Assembly (NCBI GenBank): GCA_965248975.1
Contig: CBDFKU010000011.1
Coordinates: forward strand, 72,367-136,366
DNA from: CBDFKU01 sp965248975
Lineage (GTDB): Bacteria; Chloroflexota; Dehalococcoidia; Lucifugimonadales; JAGWBF01
Reading direction: 5' to 3'
DNA length: 64,000 nt
Position numbers and translations under genes: made by a program. The notes below the pieces were generated by a model. That model was not told the DNA's origin and did no database searches. It saw only the letters and a program-made list of their open reading frames with translations. Each line of letters starts with the position of its first letter. The first letter of the stretch is position 1. Below are positions 15,201 through 23,396 of this stretch, in pieces.

Positions 15201-16862
15201 ATGCTTGCGGTGATTCCGTGGGGCATGGTCATGACCAGCCTCATCCTGGTGGCGTGGGTGTTTTTCGGCGGGCTGATCGACGCCACCACCAAACAGAGCG
15301 ACACGCTGAAGGCGGTCGAGGAGCTGCACTCGAATCGACTTCGGACCCACGTCGCCATTTCATCCACCAACGTGCTCACTTCCGGCACGGGTGACTGTGG
15401 TACCCTCCTGATCGATACATTACTGGTCAACTCAGGAGACGTATCCATCACGGAGTTCTCCGATGTGGATCTGGTCCTCGTTTATACCGGCGACTCCGGC
15501 AGCAAGGTGTTTACCCACCCCCTCTATGTCTCCGGTGACCTGGCCCTGGACCGATGGACAGTGCAGGGTATCAGCCCAGACGACTTCAATGTGAAGGTGC
15601 TGGACCCCTACGAGACCGCGACGCTACGCGCCAGGCCGGCCTCCCTACCTCAGACGGGAAGCCTGGGCACCGTCGCGGTAGCTACGCCCAACGGGATCAC
15701 GGACTCGGCCTACGTGGACTTCGACTACACCGGCTTGGACGATTGCCGCTACCTCCACAACAACCCTACGCCGCCCACGGCGAACACCAACCGCCAGGCG
15801 GTGTTACCCATGGATGACTCGGCGCCAACGGCCACTACACTGTACAACTATGATGTAGACGTGGATACCGATCTTGGCCGGACCATACAGAAGGGTGGCT
15901 CCGGCGCCGGGGAGACCGACGTTGGCAAGTACCAGGCCTGGAGGACCGGGGTCCTTTCCCAACCATTGTCCTTGAGTGGGACCATCGCTGTTGACATTTG
16001 GGGCGCCATTCAGAACTACCAGCTGGATAAAGCCGGAATAGTAACCATCTATTTCAGGGACTACAACGGCAGCACCTATACGGAGATCGGACAGGGAACT
16101 TTATTCGACGTGGACTGGCAGGCGGGCCCCTCCAGCTTTGTGCGGAAGGTGATCCTTATACCCGGATTCAGCTACACCGTCCCCGCCGGCAACGAGCTGG
16201 AAGTGAAAATGATCGTTGGGAGCCTTGCGGCTGCCGAGATGTGGTTTGCCTACGACACCACCACCTACAATGCGCAAGTCAACCTGTCCTACGTTGAACC
16301 GACCTTCACCACATTCTACTATTTGCACGACAATCCCACTCCTCCTACGGGCGATAGGGCCGCACAAGCTACGCTACCTATGAACGGCACCGCGCCCACG
16401 GCCGCGATATTGTACAACTACGATACCGACTTCGACTCAGATGCCGGGCGGAAGCTACAGAAGACCCCCCTGGGTCTATCGGAAACAGAGTTAAGCAAGC
16501 ACCAGGTCTGGAGGTCGGGAGCCGTGACCGGTGACCTGGCCATCACGGGCGACGTCACCATCGATCTCTGGGCAGGGACGATAAGCTTCGATCAGGACAA
16601 GCTAGGGGTCGTTACCGTGTATCTCCGCGACTATGACGGCGCCACCCATCAGGAGATCGGCCAGGGCAGTGTGTACGTCGCAGACTGGCAGGCGGGATCT
16701 TCGACCTTCGTCAAAAGGTCCATCATAATCCCGGAGGTTAGCTACACCGTGTCCTCGGGGGACGAGCTGGACGTCTTTGTGGTGGTGGAGAACCAGGCGG
16801 CGGGTGACATGTGGTTCGCTTACGACACCACCTCCCACCCCGCCGTGGTGAAGATTCCCTGA
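15201..16862 (+). CDS. Membrane-anchored pilin/archaellin-like protein with two beta repeats
   Basis: The 553-residue product starts with a single hydrophobic helix (about residues 3-27: PWGMVMTSLILVAWVFFGG) followed by a polar helix, like archaellin FlaF/FlaG or class III pilin N-termini. Residues ~48-150 (TLLVNSGDVSITEFSDVDL) resemble the archaellum-type beta domain. Two ~180-residue units then repeat, each starting YLH-NPTPPT and closing with MWFAYDTT. It ends in an exposed beta region, so a cell-surface structural or adhesive role is likely. No motor or peptidase gene is adjacent. The next gene is an IS1182 element. Confidence 0.75.
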   Translation: MLAVIPWGMVMTSLILVAWVFFGGLIDATTKQSDTLKAVEELHSNRLRTHVAISSTNVLTSGTGDCGTLLIDTLLVNSGDVSITEFSDVDLVLVYTGDSGSKVFTHPLYVSGDLALDRWTVQGISPDDFNVKVLDPYETATLRARPASLPQTGSLGTVAVATPNGITDSAYVDFDYTGLDDCRYLHNNPTPPTANTNRQAVLPMDDSAPTATTLYNYDVDVDTDLGRTIQKGGSGAGETDVGKYQAWRTGVLSQPLSLSGTIAVDIWGAIQNYQLDKAGIVTIYFRDYNGSTYTEIGQGTLFDVDWQAGPSSFVRKVILIPGFSYTVPAGNELEVKMIVGSLAAAEMWFAYDTTTYNAQVNLSYVEPTFTTFYYLHDNPTPPTGDRAAQATLPMNGTAPTAAILYNYDTDFDSDAGRKLQKTPLGLSETELSKHQVWRSGAVTGDLAITGDVTIDLWAGTISFDQDKLGVVTVYLRDYDGATHQEIGQGSVYVADWQAGSSTFVKRSIIIPEVSYTVSSGDELDVFVVVENQAAGDMWFAYDTTSHPAVVKIP

Positions 16863-16920
16863 CGGGTGGCGGGCCCTTCGACGGGCTCAGAGCTTGTGAT
16901 TATTTGATCCCTCCCGTTTC

Positions 16921-16950
16921 CGTCATTCCGGCGTAGGCCGGACTCCAGTT
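16921..16950. repeat. REP-like short palindrome
   Basis: TCCGGC, loop GTAG, GCCGGA (16927-16942) lies inside the widespread string CGTCATTCCGGC ... ACTCCAG. It sits downstream of the pilin-like gene and close to the left end of IS1182 copy 1. A related GCTCCGGC/GCCGGAGC palindrome lies just beyond the right end. Confidence 0.65.
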
Positions 16951-16988
16951 AGCCTTGTGTGCTACATAGGAGGATGTTCGACAATCTT

Positions 16989-18967
16989 GATTCGTTCGTA
17001 AAAACCCCTCGCCAAGCTGGGGCAAGGCAGGGATAATGTGTGGAAGCGGCGAGGTGCTGCACCTGGGCGGGGGAGGTGAGCATGTTCCGAGAGCGAGACC
17101 CACAGGTGAGCCTGTGGCAGTCCGAGTTCCTGGTTCCGCCGAAGAAGGCCAGGCGCTTGGAGCGGAGTTGGGCCGAGGTTTTCCGGAACGAGGCGCTCCC
17201 CCTGATTGACGAGGAGCGCTTTGCTCCGATGTACTGCGCGGACAACGGCCGTCCCAACCGAGCGGTGCAGACGGTCCTCGGGGTCCACCTTCTCAAAGAG
17301 ATGTTCAACCTCACCGACGATGAAGCCCTAGAACAGCTGGAGTTCAATCTGCTCTGGCACCACGCCCTGCGGCTGGATATGGAGGAGACCCACCTCCCCC
17401 AGAAGACGCTACACAACTTCCGAGTTCGCCTGATGCAGCACGACGGTGGCCGGCTGGCTTTCCAGGAGACCACGGAGCGGATCATCCAGGCGCTGGGTAT
17501 ACGCACCGGAAAGCAGCGGCTGGACTCCACCCACATCATGAGCAACATCGCCACCCTCACCCGCCTCGGCCTGTTCTGTGAGACGATGCGGTTGTTCCTT
17601 CGGGCCGTGAGCCAAGAGCACCCAGAGCTTCGCCGTGTGGTCCCAGAGGGCCTTGTGAGGCGCTACTTGAAGGAAGAAGCAGAAGCGACCGACTACGAGG
17701 ACGCCCGCTCGGGGGAGGGTCGCCGAAGGCTTGGCGTGTGTGCCCGGGACCTCTACCGGCTGGTGGACGGCTTCCGTGGCACGGCTGCCGCCCAACTGGA
17801 GGAGTACCGGCTGCTGGAGAGGCTGCTGCGGGAGCAGTGTGTGGTGGGCAACAAGAGGGACGGGCGCCCCGGAGAGGGCGATGACGACGCAGGGGAAGGG
17901 GCGGTGCCCATCACCCTCAGGGACCCGAAGGAGGTGCGGTCCGATTCCCTGCAATCGCCCCACGACCCGGAGGCCACCTACAGCGGGCACAAAGGCAAGG
18001 GGTACGAGGTACAGGTGGCGGAGACCTGCCATGCGGAGAACGCCACCCAGTTGATCACTCATGTAGAGGTGACCCCATCCAGCGGGAGCGACACCGACGT
18101 GACTGTGCCGCTGGTTGACGGGCTGGCGGAGCGGAAGGTCCGACCGGACGAGCTCTTCGCGGACACGGCGTATGGGTCGGGCCGCAACGCCTTCGAGGCC
18201 TCGCGCCGGGGGACGGAACTGGTGAGCCCGGTGGCGGGGTCGGCGCCGGGGAACTCCCACGAAGGAGAGGGAGACGGACCGCCGCCGCTCACTGGGGCGG
18301 ACTTCCAGATCGACGTCACCGGGGAGCAGGCCACGGTGTGCCCCGCCGGGCACCGGTCCGTCGAGGAGTACGAGCTGGAAGATGCGCCGGAGCGGGTAGA
18401 GGTTCACTTTGCCAGGGCAACATGCGAGCTCTGCCCCTTGCGGTCCCGTTGCCCGGTGAAGCTGGACCGGCGTGCGGGGGCCTACGTCCTCAAGGCGGAC
18501 CTGGTGAAGGTGAACATCGAGGGGCGGCGGCGGGCCGAGGCCACCGAGGAGTGGCGCAAGCGGTATGCCATAAGGGCCGGGATAGAGGGGACAAACTCCG
18601 AGCTGAAGCGCGCCCACGGGCTTGGGCGCTTGCGGGTGCGAGGGGGCCGTCGGGTGCGGCTTGCCGTCTACCTGAAGGCGTTGGCGTGCAACTTCAAGCG
18701 GATGGTCCATGCACGCCTGGTGGAGATGGAAAACACGGCTCAGCCGGAGGCCGGGACGGTACCTGCGGTCGCAGCCGCGTGAGGGCCCCGCTCCATAACT
18801 TCCATCGGGCGCCCTGAGCCACGGAAGGGGTACTGCACGGGATCCTGCTTGTCCTGAGCGCAGCCCCAAGGGCGGTGAGGTCAGCAGCCGACAGCCCGTG
18901 GCGCCTCCCTGCCAGACACCCTCGCACTCCAGGGTCCATCTCTAACAGGCCTTTCTACGAAGGAATC
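16989..18967 (+). mobile_element. IS1182-family insertion sequence, copy 1
   Basis: The element is 1979 bases long with imperfect inverted ends (GATTCGTTCGTA left; complement of TACGAAGGAATC right). It is flanked by the 6-bp direct repeat AATCTT (16983-16988, 18968-18973). It holds one long transposase gene. The second copy (23397-25375) has identical length and differs by only two noticed silent changes, so transposition is recent. Confidence 0.93.
17082..18782 (+). CDS. IS1182-family transposase
   Basis: The ATG at 17082 follows GGGGAGGTG and gives 566 residues; an in-frame GTG at 17040 is less likely. The N-terminal DUF772-type domain (RPNRAVQTVLGVHLLKEM) is followed by the catalytic core. 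Its Asp residues lie in RLDSTHIMSN and ELFADTAYGSG, and the Glu in GIEGTNSELKRAHG. A Cys cluster (CPAG ... CELCPLRSRCP) probably binds zinc. The length and Cys motif are usual for IS1182 transposases. The gene is intact and likely active. Confidence 0.93.
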   Translation: MFRERDPQVSLWQSEFLVPPKKARRLERSWAEVFRNEALPLIDEERFAPMYCADNGRPNRAVQTVLGVHLLKEMFNLTDDEALEQLEFNLLWHHALRLDMEETHLPQKTLHNFRVRLMQHDGGRLAFQETTERIIQALGIRTGKQRLDSTHIMSNIATLTRLGLFCETMRLFLRAVSQEHPELRRVVPEGLVRRYLKEEAEATDYEDARSGEGRRRLGVCARDLYRLVDGFRGTAAAQLEEYRLLERLLREQCVVGNKRDGRPGEGDDDAGEGAVPITLRDPKEVRSDSLQSPHDPEATYSGHKGKGYEVQVAETCHAENATQLITHVEVTPSSGSDTDVTVPLVDGLAERKVRPDELFADTAYGSGRNAFEASRRGTELVSPVAGSAPGNSHEGEGDGPPPLTGADFQIDVTGEQATVCPAGHRSVEEYELEDAPERVEVHFARATCELCPLRSRCPVKLDRRAGAYVLKADLVKVNIEGRRRAEATEEWRKRYAIRAGIEGTNSELKRAHGLGRLRVRGGRRVRLAVYLKALACNFKRMVHARLVEMENTAQPEAGTVPAVAAA

Positions 18968-18975
18968 AATCTTGC

Positions 18976-19005
18976 TCCTGGGCTCCGGCTTTCGCCGGAG
19001 CGACA
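18976..19005. repeat. REP-like short palindrome
   Basis: GCTCCGGC, loop TTTC, GCCGGAGC (18982-19001) followed by GACAAAAA. It belongs to the same family of CCGGC/GCCGG palindromes as 16927-16942 and lies 14 bases from the right end of IS1182 copy 1. Confidence 0.6.
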
Positions 19006-19096
19006 AAAAGGTGGTCATTTCTTCACAAGCCTTCAGGCTGAGCGGGCGGTAGTTGCCAGGCGTTTGGGCTCATCGGCGACGATTTCGGGCCCGGCG

Positions 19097-19786
19097 TTAG
19101 CTGGGGCGGACGTAACGGTAGCCCACCTCCCTTATCGTCTGTACCAGCTCGGGCTTCTTGGGGTCCCGCTCCACCTTTTTTCGCAGGTATCCGATGTACA
19201 CCCTGACGTTGCTGGGTCCGCCGGGCCGTTCGCCCCAGCACTGATCCAGCAGGTCGTTTTGCGTCAGCACCCTGCCGCCGCTGCGGACCAGGACCGCTAG
19301 TATGCGGAACTCCAGCGGGGACAGGTCCACGTCCCGCCCGTCCACCATGACCCGCCTGCGCCCGAAGTCCATGAAGAGCCGGTCGTCGGCGTAAGAATCC
19401 TCGGGCTCTTCCCGGTTCCGCGTCCGTCGCAGAAGTGCCTGGACCCGGGCCAGGAACTCGTCCTTTGCGTAGGGTTTGACTAGGTAGTCGTCGGCTCCAT
19501 GGTGCAGTCCCCGGACCTTATCCTGCTCATCTCCTCGTCCCGTTAGCATCAGGACTGGTGTGTCCGCCAGCTCCCGGATTCTGTCCAGGACCTGCCACCC
19601 GTCCATGCGAGGCATCATGACGTCCAGAACCACAAGGTCCGGGCGCCAGGAGAAGAAGGCCCTCAGGCCCGCGGCGCCGTCCCTCTCCGACTGAACGGTG
19701 TAGCCGTCCGCCGCCAGTAGGTGATGAGTGAGGGTGCCAGAGCTCTCCTCGTCGTCTATGACCAGTATCCTGCGAGCGTCCGCCAT
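19097..19786 (-). CDS. OmpR/PhoB-type response regulator
   Basis: The ATG at 19786 behind GGAG gives 229 residues. The receiver domain (1-118) has the acidic pair VIDDEE, phospho-acceptor Asp in VVLDVMMPRMDG, Thr in LMLTGR and Lys in LVKPYAK. The C-terminal winged helix (from ~135) ends in the family's TIREVGYRY. It would switch transcription after phosphorylation by a histidine kinase, but no kinase gene is in the window, so it is an orphan here. It is divergent from the secreted protein at 19896 across a 110-base AT-rich gap. Confidence 0.92.
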   Translation of the reverse strand: MADARRILVIDDEESSGTLTHHLLAADGYTVQSERDGAAGLRAFFSWRPDLVVLDVMMPRMDGWQVLDRIRELADTPVLMLTGRGDEQDKVRGLHHGADDYLVKPYAKDEFLARVQALLRRTRNREEPEDSYADDRLFMDFGRRRVMVDGRDVDLSPLEFRILAVLVRSGGRVLTQNDLLDQCWGERPGGPSNVRVYIGYLRKKVERDPKKPELVQTIREVGYRYVRPS

Positions 19787-19817
19787 CAACTGCTCCTGCC
19801 CAGAAATCTTGCATAAT

Positions 19818-19836
19818 TCTAACAAATTTTGTCTAA
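19818..19836. promoter_or_regulatory. Palindrome and direct repeat in divergent promoter region
   Basis: The gap between the regulator and the secreted protein is strikingly AT-rich for this sequence. It contains the palindrome ACAAATTTTGT (19822-19832) and TCTAA repeated 14 bases apart (19818, 19832). It could be the response regulator's own binding site; this is inference. Confidence 0.35.
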
Positions 19837-19895
19837 TACAGTTAACTCCTCAAGGCCAGAATTAGTCCATCGAGTTCGGCTCCTGGAGGTAGGAA

Positions 19896-20930
19896 ATGAA
19901 AATCATGAACAGGTTCGCTTTCCGGGTCTCAGGGGTGGTGGTGGCGATTATGGCCGCGGCCATGCTTCTGGGCGTTGCCTTGGCGGGCCCTCAGCCGGTG
20001 GCTAACGGAGACTTCGAGGCCGGAGACCTATCGGGCTGGACCGCCTTCAACAACAACGCCGGAGGCCAGGGCGGCTGGTTCGCTTACAGTGGGACCAAGG
20101 CTCCACTCACCCCTCCGTCTATCGGCAAGGTACCGGCCCCGCCCCAGGGAACCTACGCGGCTATCACCGACCAGACGGGACCGGGGCTCCGCGTCCTCTA
20201 TCAGGACATCGCGCTCCCTGCTGACGCCGAGACCCTATCTTTCCTGGTTTACTACGAAAACCGCGGCATAGTCTTCTACACCCCGGATAACCTTGACCCA
20301 GAACTCGGGCCGCCCGGTCCCAACCCCAACCGCAATCAGCAGTACCGCATAGACTTGATGGACCCTGACGCTCCCATGGACTCAGTGGCCGCCGGCGACG
20401 TGCTGCGGAACCTGTTCTGGACCGAGGTCGGGGACCCGGCCAGCCTGGCGGCCACCCTGGTATCGGAGGATATCTCCCAGTTCGCAGGCAGCACGGTCCG
20501 GCTGCGCCTTGCCGAGGTGGATAACCAGTTCATGCTCCACGCCGGGATAGACGACGTGCGCGTCGGCACCGGTGCATCCGGGGGCATTCTAGTGGAGATC
20601 GATATAAAGCCCGGCGGCTCCGATAACAACGTCAATCTCAAGAGTAACGGGAAGATCCGAGTGGCGGTCATCTCGGCCCCCGGCTTCGACGCCACCACCG
20701 TCATTGATGACTTGTCTCTGTCCTTTGGCCGGACCGGCGATGAGCAGAGTCTGGTGGACTGCGACAAGCCCCACAAGGACGTCAACGGCGATGGTGTCGA
20801 CGACCTACTGTGCCACTTCGACACCGCCGCCACCGGTTTCGTGGAAGGCGATACCGAAGGCGTGCTCAAGGGAAGGACAGTCGACGGCATTCCTATAGAG
20901 GGAAGTGACTCGGTGCGAATCGTCCCGTAG
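19896..20930 (+). CDS. Secreted protein with C-terminal calcium-type repeat domain
   Basis: A signal peptide (about residues 1-30, MNRFAFRVSG ... LLGVALA) precedes a jelly-roll-like domain beginning VANGDFEAGDLSGWTAF. The C-terminal ~115 residues (VEIDIKPGG ... DVNGDGVDDLLCHF ... GSDSVRIVP) match a module common in secreted proteins of environmental bacteria. Its Asp-rich loop could bind calcium. GGAGGTAGGAA lies before the ATG. It has its own terminator. Role is probably extracellular binding; no catalytic motif is seen. Confidence 0.8.
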   Translation: MKIMNRFAFRVSGVVVAIMAAAMLLGVALAGPQPVANGDFEAGDLSGWTAFNNNAGGQGGWFAYSGTKAPLTPPSIGKVPAPPQGTYAAITDQTGPGLRVLYQDIALPADAETLSFLVYYENRGIVFYTPDNLDPELGPPGPNPNRNQQYRIDLMDPDAPMDSVAAGDVLRNLFWTEVGDPASLAATLVSEDISQFAGSTVRLRLAEVDNQFMLHAGIDDVRVGTGASGGILVEIDIKPGGSDNNVNLKSNGKIRVAVISAPGFDATTVIDDLSLSFGRTGDEQSLVDCDKPHKDVNGDGVDDLLCHFDTAATGFVEGDTEGVLKGRTVDGIPIEGSDSVRIVP

Positions 20931-20963
20931 GATATTTAGAGGGAGGACGGGCGAAGGCCCGCA

Positions 20964-21004
20964 AAAGAGAAGGCGGCCCATCAGGGGCCGCCTTCTCTTT
21001 GTTT
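20964..21004. terminator. Bidirectional terminator between convergent genes
   Basis: AAAGAGAAGGCGGCCC pairs with GGGCCGCCTTCTCTTT around a short loop, with T-rich sequence on both strands. It serves the secreted protein gene on the plus strand and the dehalogenase-like gene on the minus strand. Confidence 0.85.
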
Positions 21005-21022
21005 CGCCTATAGTGCGAGGTC

Positions 21023-22306
21023 CTAGAATTCGTCCATGTCCTCTATGTACTCTTTGTCCGCCAACATGGAGTCCTGGGGGCCCTTCACGTACTCCTCCAG
21101 CTTGACCTTGAACTCGTTGAAGGCGTCCTCTGGCCGGGATTCCCCGGAGGTTATCTTGTCCTTCAGCTCCTCCAGCAGGTACTGATCTGCGTAGCCCTCG
21201 GGGACATGGAAGAAGTCGGTGTCGAAGGAGGGCAGGTCGCCGGGGCCGAAGTAGCCCAAACCGTGCATCTCGAAGCCCTCCAGGCTATGGGTGCCCTTGC
21301 CCAGGACCTCGCCCGTGGAGGCGTAATGTTCCATCACCGGCTTGAGGCCGTACCGCTGTATGGGGCAGACCTTCATGCACACTCCGCAGGCGGCGTAGCG
21401 GGCCATCACCGGCCGGCAGCGCTTGGCTATGACCTTGAACTTCTCGACCCCCCGGTACCATACCTTCTCCCTGGTCAGTGCCCGGCCGGGGCACCGGTTC
21501 ACGCACACCTGGCATATGGAGCAGAAGGCGTGAATGCCGAAGTCCACCGGGCTTCCGTGGGTCACCAAGGCATCGGTGGTGACGATCATGAGCCTGTGGC
21601 GGGTGCCGAAGTGGGGAGACAGCAGGTAGCCGCTGGCTCCCTGCTGTCCCAGGCCGGCGGCCACGAACATGGGAATGACGGCGCTGGACGCGTCGTTGGG
21701 ACTCTGCACCTGTGCTCGGTAGCCCAGGGAGCGTATGTACTCTGCCAGCTCGAGCCCGGCCCAGCCCTCTCGCCTGTAGGTGGCGAAGACGGCCTTCTCT
21801 GCCGGCTCACTAGGGATGGTTTGGGTCTCTTCGTAGGGCTGCTCCATGGCCAGACAGATGGCGTTGCCCAGGTCCCGCCTGACCCACTTCCGCTTGCTCA
21901 GGTAGGTGTAGCGATGGTCGTAGGCGGCTATCCCAACCATGGAGAATCCCAACTCCAGGGCCTTGGCCTTGATGTCCTCGGTGACATCCTTGCCTGGGAC
22001 CGGCTCCGCCGTGGGATCGATGTCCCCCGATTTGGCCGACTCCATGACGACGGGCTTGTTCAGGGTTTCGTGCTCGTCGCGGACCGCTTTGATGTCACTG
22101 ACGGACCTGGACCACCTCCGGTACATGAAGTTCTCGACGTTGTGACTCTCCAGAGGGTAGTTCCTGGTGTAGAAGTTAACGGTGTCCGGATCCTGGGGAA
22201 TCCCGGGAACCGTCTCCAGCTCCTCCGGGATGGATATGGTCTCTTCGTGGACCGAGGGGCCCCTCATCGTCTTCGGCACGGTGACTTCGTGGCCTATCTT
22301 TAGCAC
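21023..22306 (-). CDS. Reductive-dehalogenase-like 4Fe-4S protein
   Basis: GTG at 22306 follows GGAGGAG and gives 427 residues. Two ferredoxin-type cluster motifs lie at about 265-340: CSICQVCVNRCP (CX2CX2CX3CP) and CRPVMARYAACGVCMKVCP, the long-spaced second motif typical of RdhA. Upstream, LAMEQPY ... GLGQQGASGYLLSPHFGTRHRL fits the cobalamin-binding half. There is no Tat signal and no RdhB-type anchor gene beside it, so it is probably cytosolic. QueG is an alternative relative, but its motif layout differs. The substrate is unknown; a halogenated or other electron-accepting organic compound is possible. Confidence 0.8.
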   Translation of the reverse strand: MLKIGHEVTVPKTMRGPSVHEETISIPEELETVPGIPQDPDTVNFYTRNYPLESHNVENFMYRRWSRSVSDIKAVRDEHETLNKPVVMESAKSGDIDPTAEPVPGKDVTEDIKAKALELGFSMVGIAAYDHRYTYLSKRKWVRRDLGNAICLAMEQPYEETQTIPSEPAEKAVFATYRREGWAGLELAEYIRSLGYRAQVQSPNDASSAVIPMFVAAGLGQQGASGYLLSPHFGTRHRLMIVTTDALVTHGSPVDFGIHAFCSICQVCVNRCPGRALTREKVWYRGVEKFKVIAKRCRPVMARYAACGVCMKVCPIQRYGLKPVMEHYASTGEVLGKGTHSLEGFEMHGLGYFGPGDLPSFDTDFFHVPEGYADQYLLEELKDKITSGESRPEDAFNEFKVKLEEYVKGPQDSMLADKEYIEDMDEF

Positions 22307-22527
22307 GCTACTCCTCCATCGTTTGGGTCCATCTACGACCTGTGCATTTCGGACACTTATACCCCATTCTTGTCCCGCTTGTCAAGGTATGGGCCTATCG
22401 TCTAACGGAAGGTATGGCCATATTCGTTACGAAAACCGTCGCGAACAAGGTGGGACTCCGAATGCGGCAGCCCGGGCCTCAAAGCCTATATGGCTACCGG
22501 GTCGCTATCCTTGGACCGAGCCGGGGA

Positions 22528-22716
22528 CTAAGCCGGCTCCCGGTGCTTGAGTATAGCCTCCGCGGCCCGGGTATCGATGTCTCCCAGGTCCACGCCGGCG
22601 TCGGACCGTGCCACCCCGAGGTGGGTGTCCCGGACTATGCGGTCCCAGTCCGGATCGCCGTCGTATTTCCCGCGAAGATCGTCCCAGAGGGTGTCCAGCA
22701 TCTCTTTGTCGAACAT
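22528..22716 (-). CDS. Small acidic protein, unknown (62 aa)
   Basis: MFDKEMLDTLWDDLRGKY opens a soluble, acidic, helical protein with a GGAGGAG about eleven bases upstream of the ATG. It lies between the next upstream gene (22776-23204) and the dehalogenase-like gene on the same strand. I do not recognise a family. Confidence 0.5.
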   Translation of the reverse strand: MFDKEMLDTLWDDLRGKYDGDPDWDRIVRDTHLGVARSDAGVDLGDIDTRAAEAILKHREPA

Positions 22717-22775
22717 GTCCCGTCGCTCCTCCTAGCAGCCTGGACCGGCAATCGGGTCAAAGGTCTGTATTCGCC

Positions 22776-23204
22776 TCAGGTCTGCTGCTGCAGTGTTCGT
22801 CTGACGAATTCGATACCATCTTGGTTGGCGTACCTGTCGCGTAGGTCTTCGAACAGATCGAGCTTCGCGGGCTGAAACTCTGCCGGGTTTCCCTCTTCGT
22901 CCATATGAGGGTTGGGGAAGTAGACCCTCAGCACGGTCTCATCGCAGGCGCCGGAGAACCGAACGTAATACAGGAAGGGGACCCCGTGGGCCCGGTCCTC
23001 GGCCTCCACGAACTGTATCCCTGTAATCGAGTCAGGCTTCATGTGGAGGTGCCAGTTATCCGCCTCCACGTCTAGGTAGCCGCCGTCCAGGGAGGGCTCC
23101 TTCATGCCCTTGGAGCCGTTTTCGCTCACCACCTCGCCGCCGCCCACAACCCACAGCATGCCCTGGAGGCTCGCCAGCTCTCGAATAAGCTTCTCAGGCT
23201 CCAC
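22776..23204 (-). CDS. Soluble protein of unknown function (142 aa)
   Basis: GTG at 23204 follows GGAGGGG. The product is beta-rich with WHLHMKPDSITGIQFVEA and VLRVYFPNPHMDEEG, and has no membrane segment or metal motif beyond a few His. The layout faintly recalls ChuX/HutX-type heme proteins, but I would not assign that. It heads the small minus-strand group that ends in the dehalogenase-like gene. Confidence 0.6.
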   Translation of the reverse strand: MEPEKLIRELASLQGMLWVVGGGEVVSENGSKGMKEPSLDGGYLDVEADNWHLHMKPDSITGIQFVEAEDRAHGVPFLYYVRFSGACDETVLRVYFPNPHMDEEGNPAEFQPAKLDLFEDLRDRYANQDGIEFVRRTLQQQT

Positions 23205-23396
23205 GAAGCCCCTCCGTCATACACTCGATCGTATCGCTTCTTCGTTCCGTGTGAGATGTTTAATGGTACCCCAAGTCGTCCTTTTTGCCAATACAGATAC
23301 CTGGAGGTCTCCCCCTCTATGAGGAAGAGACTTGTTCTCTCCCGATTTGACGGGGAAGAGTTCGAGTGGGGTAAAACGATGCATCCATCTAAGGTT

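Noticed and set aside
17409..18869. Long open frame opposite the IS1182 transposase (also 23817-25277)
   Set aside because: It is a mirror of a GC-rich coding strand with Pro/Arg/Leu-rich, low-complexity product and no start signals.
21023..22306. QueG (epoxyqueuosine reductase), as queA is present in the window
   Set aside because: The cluster spacing and the missing QueG C-terminal features fit the reductive-dehalogenase group better; not excluded.
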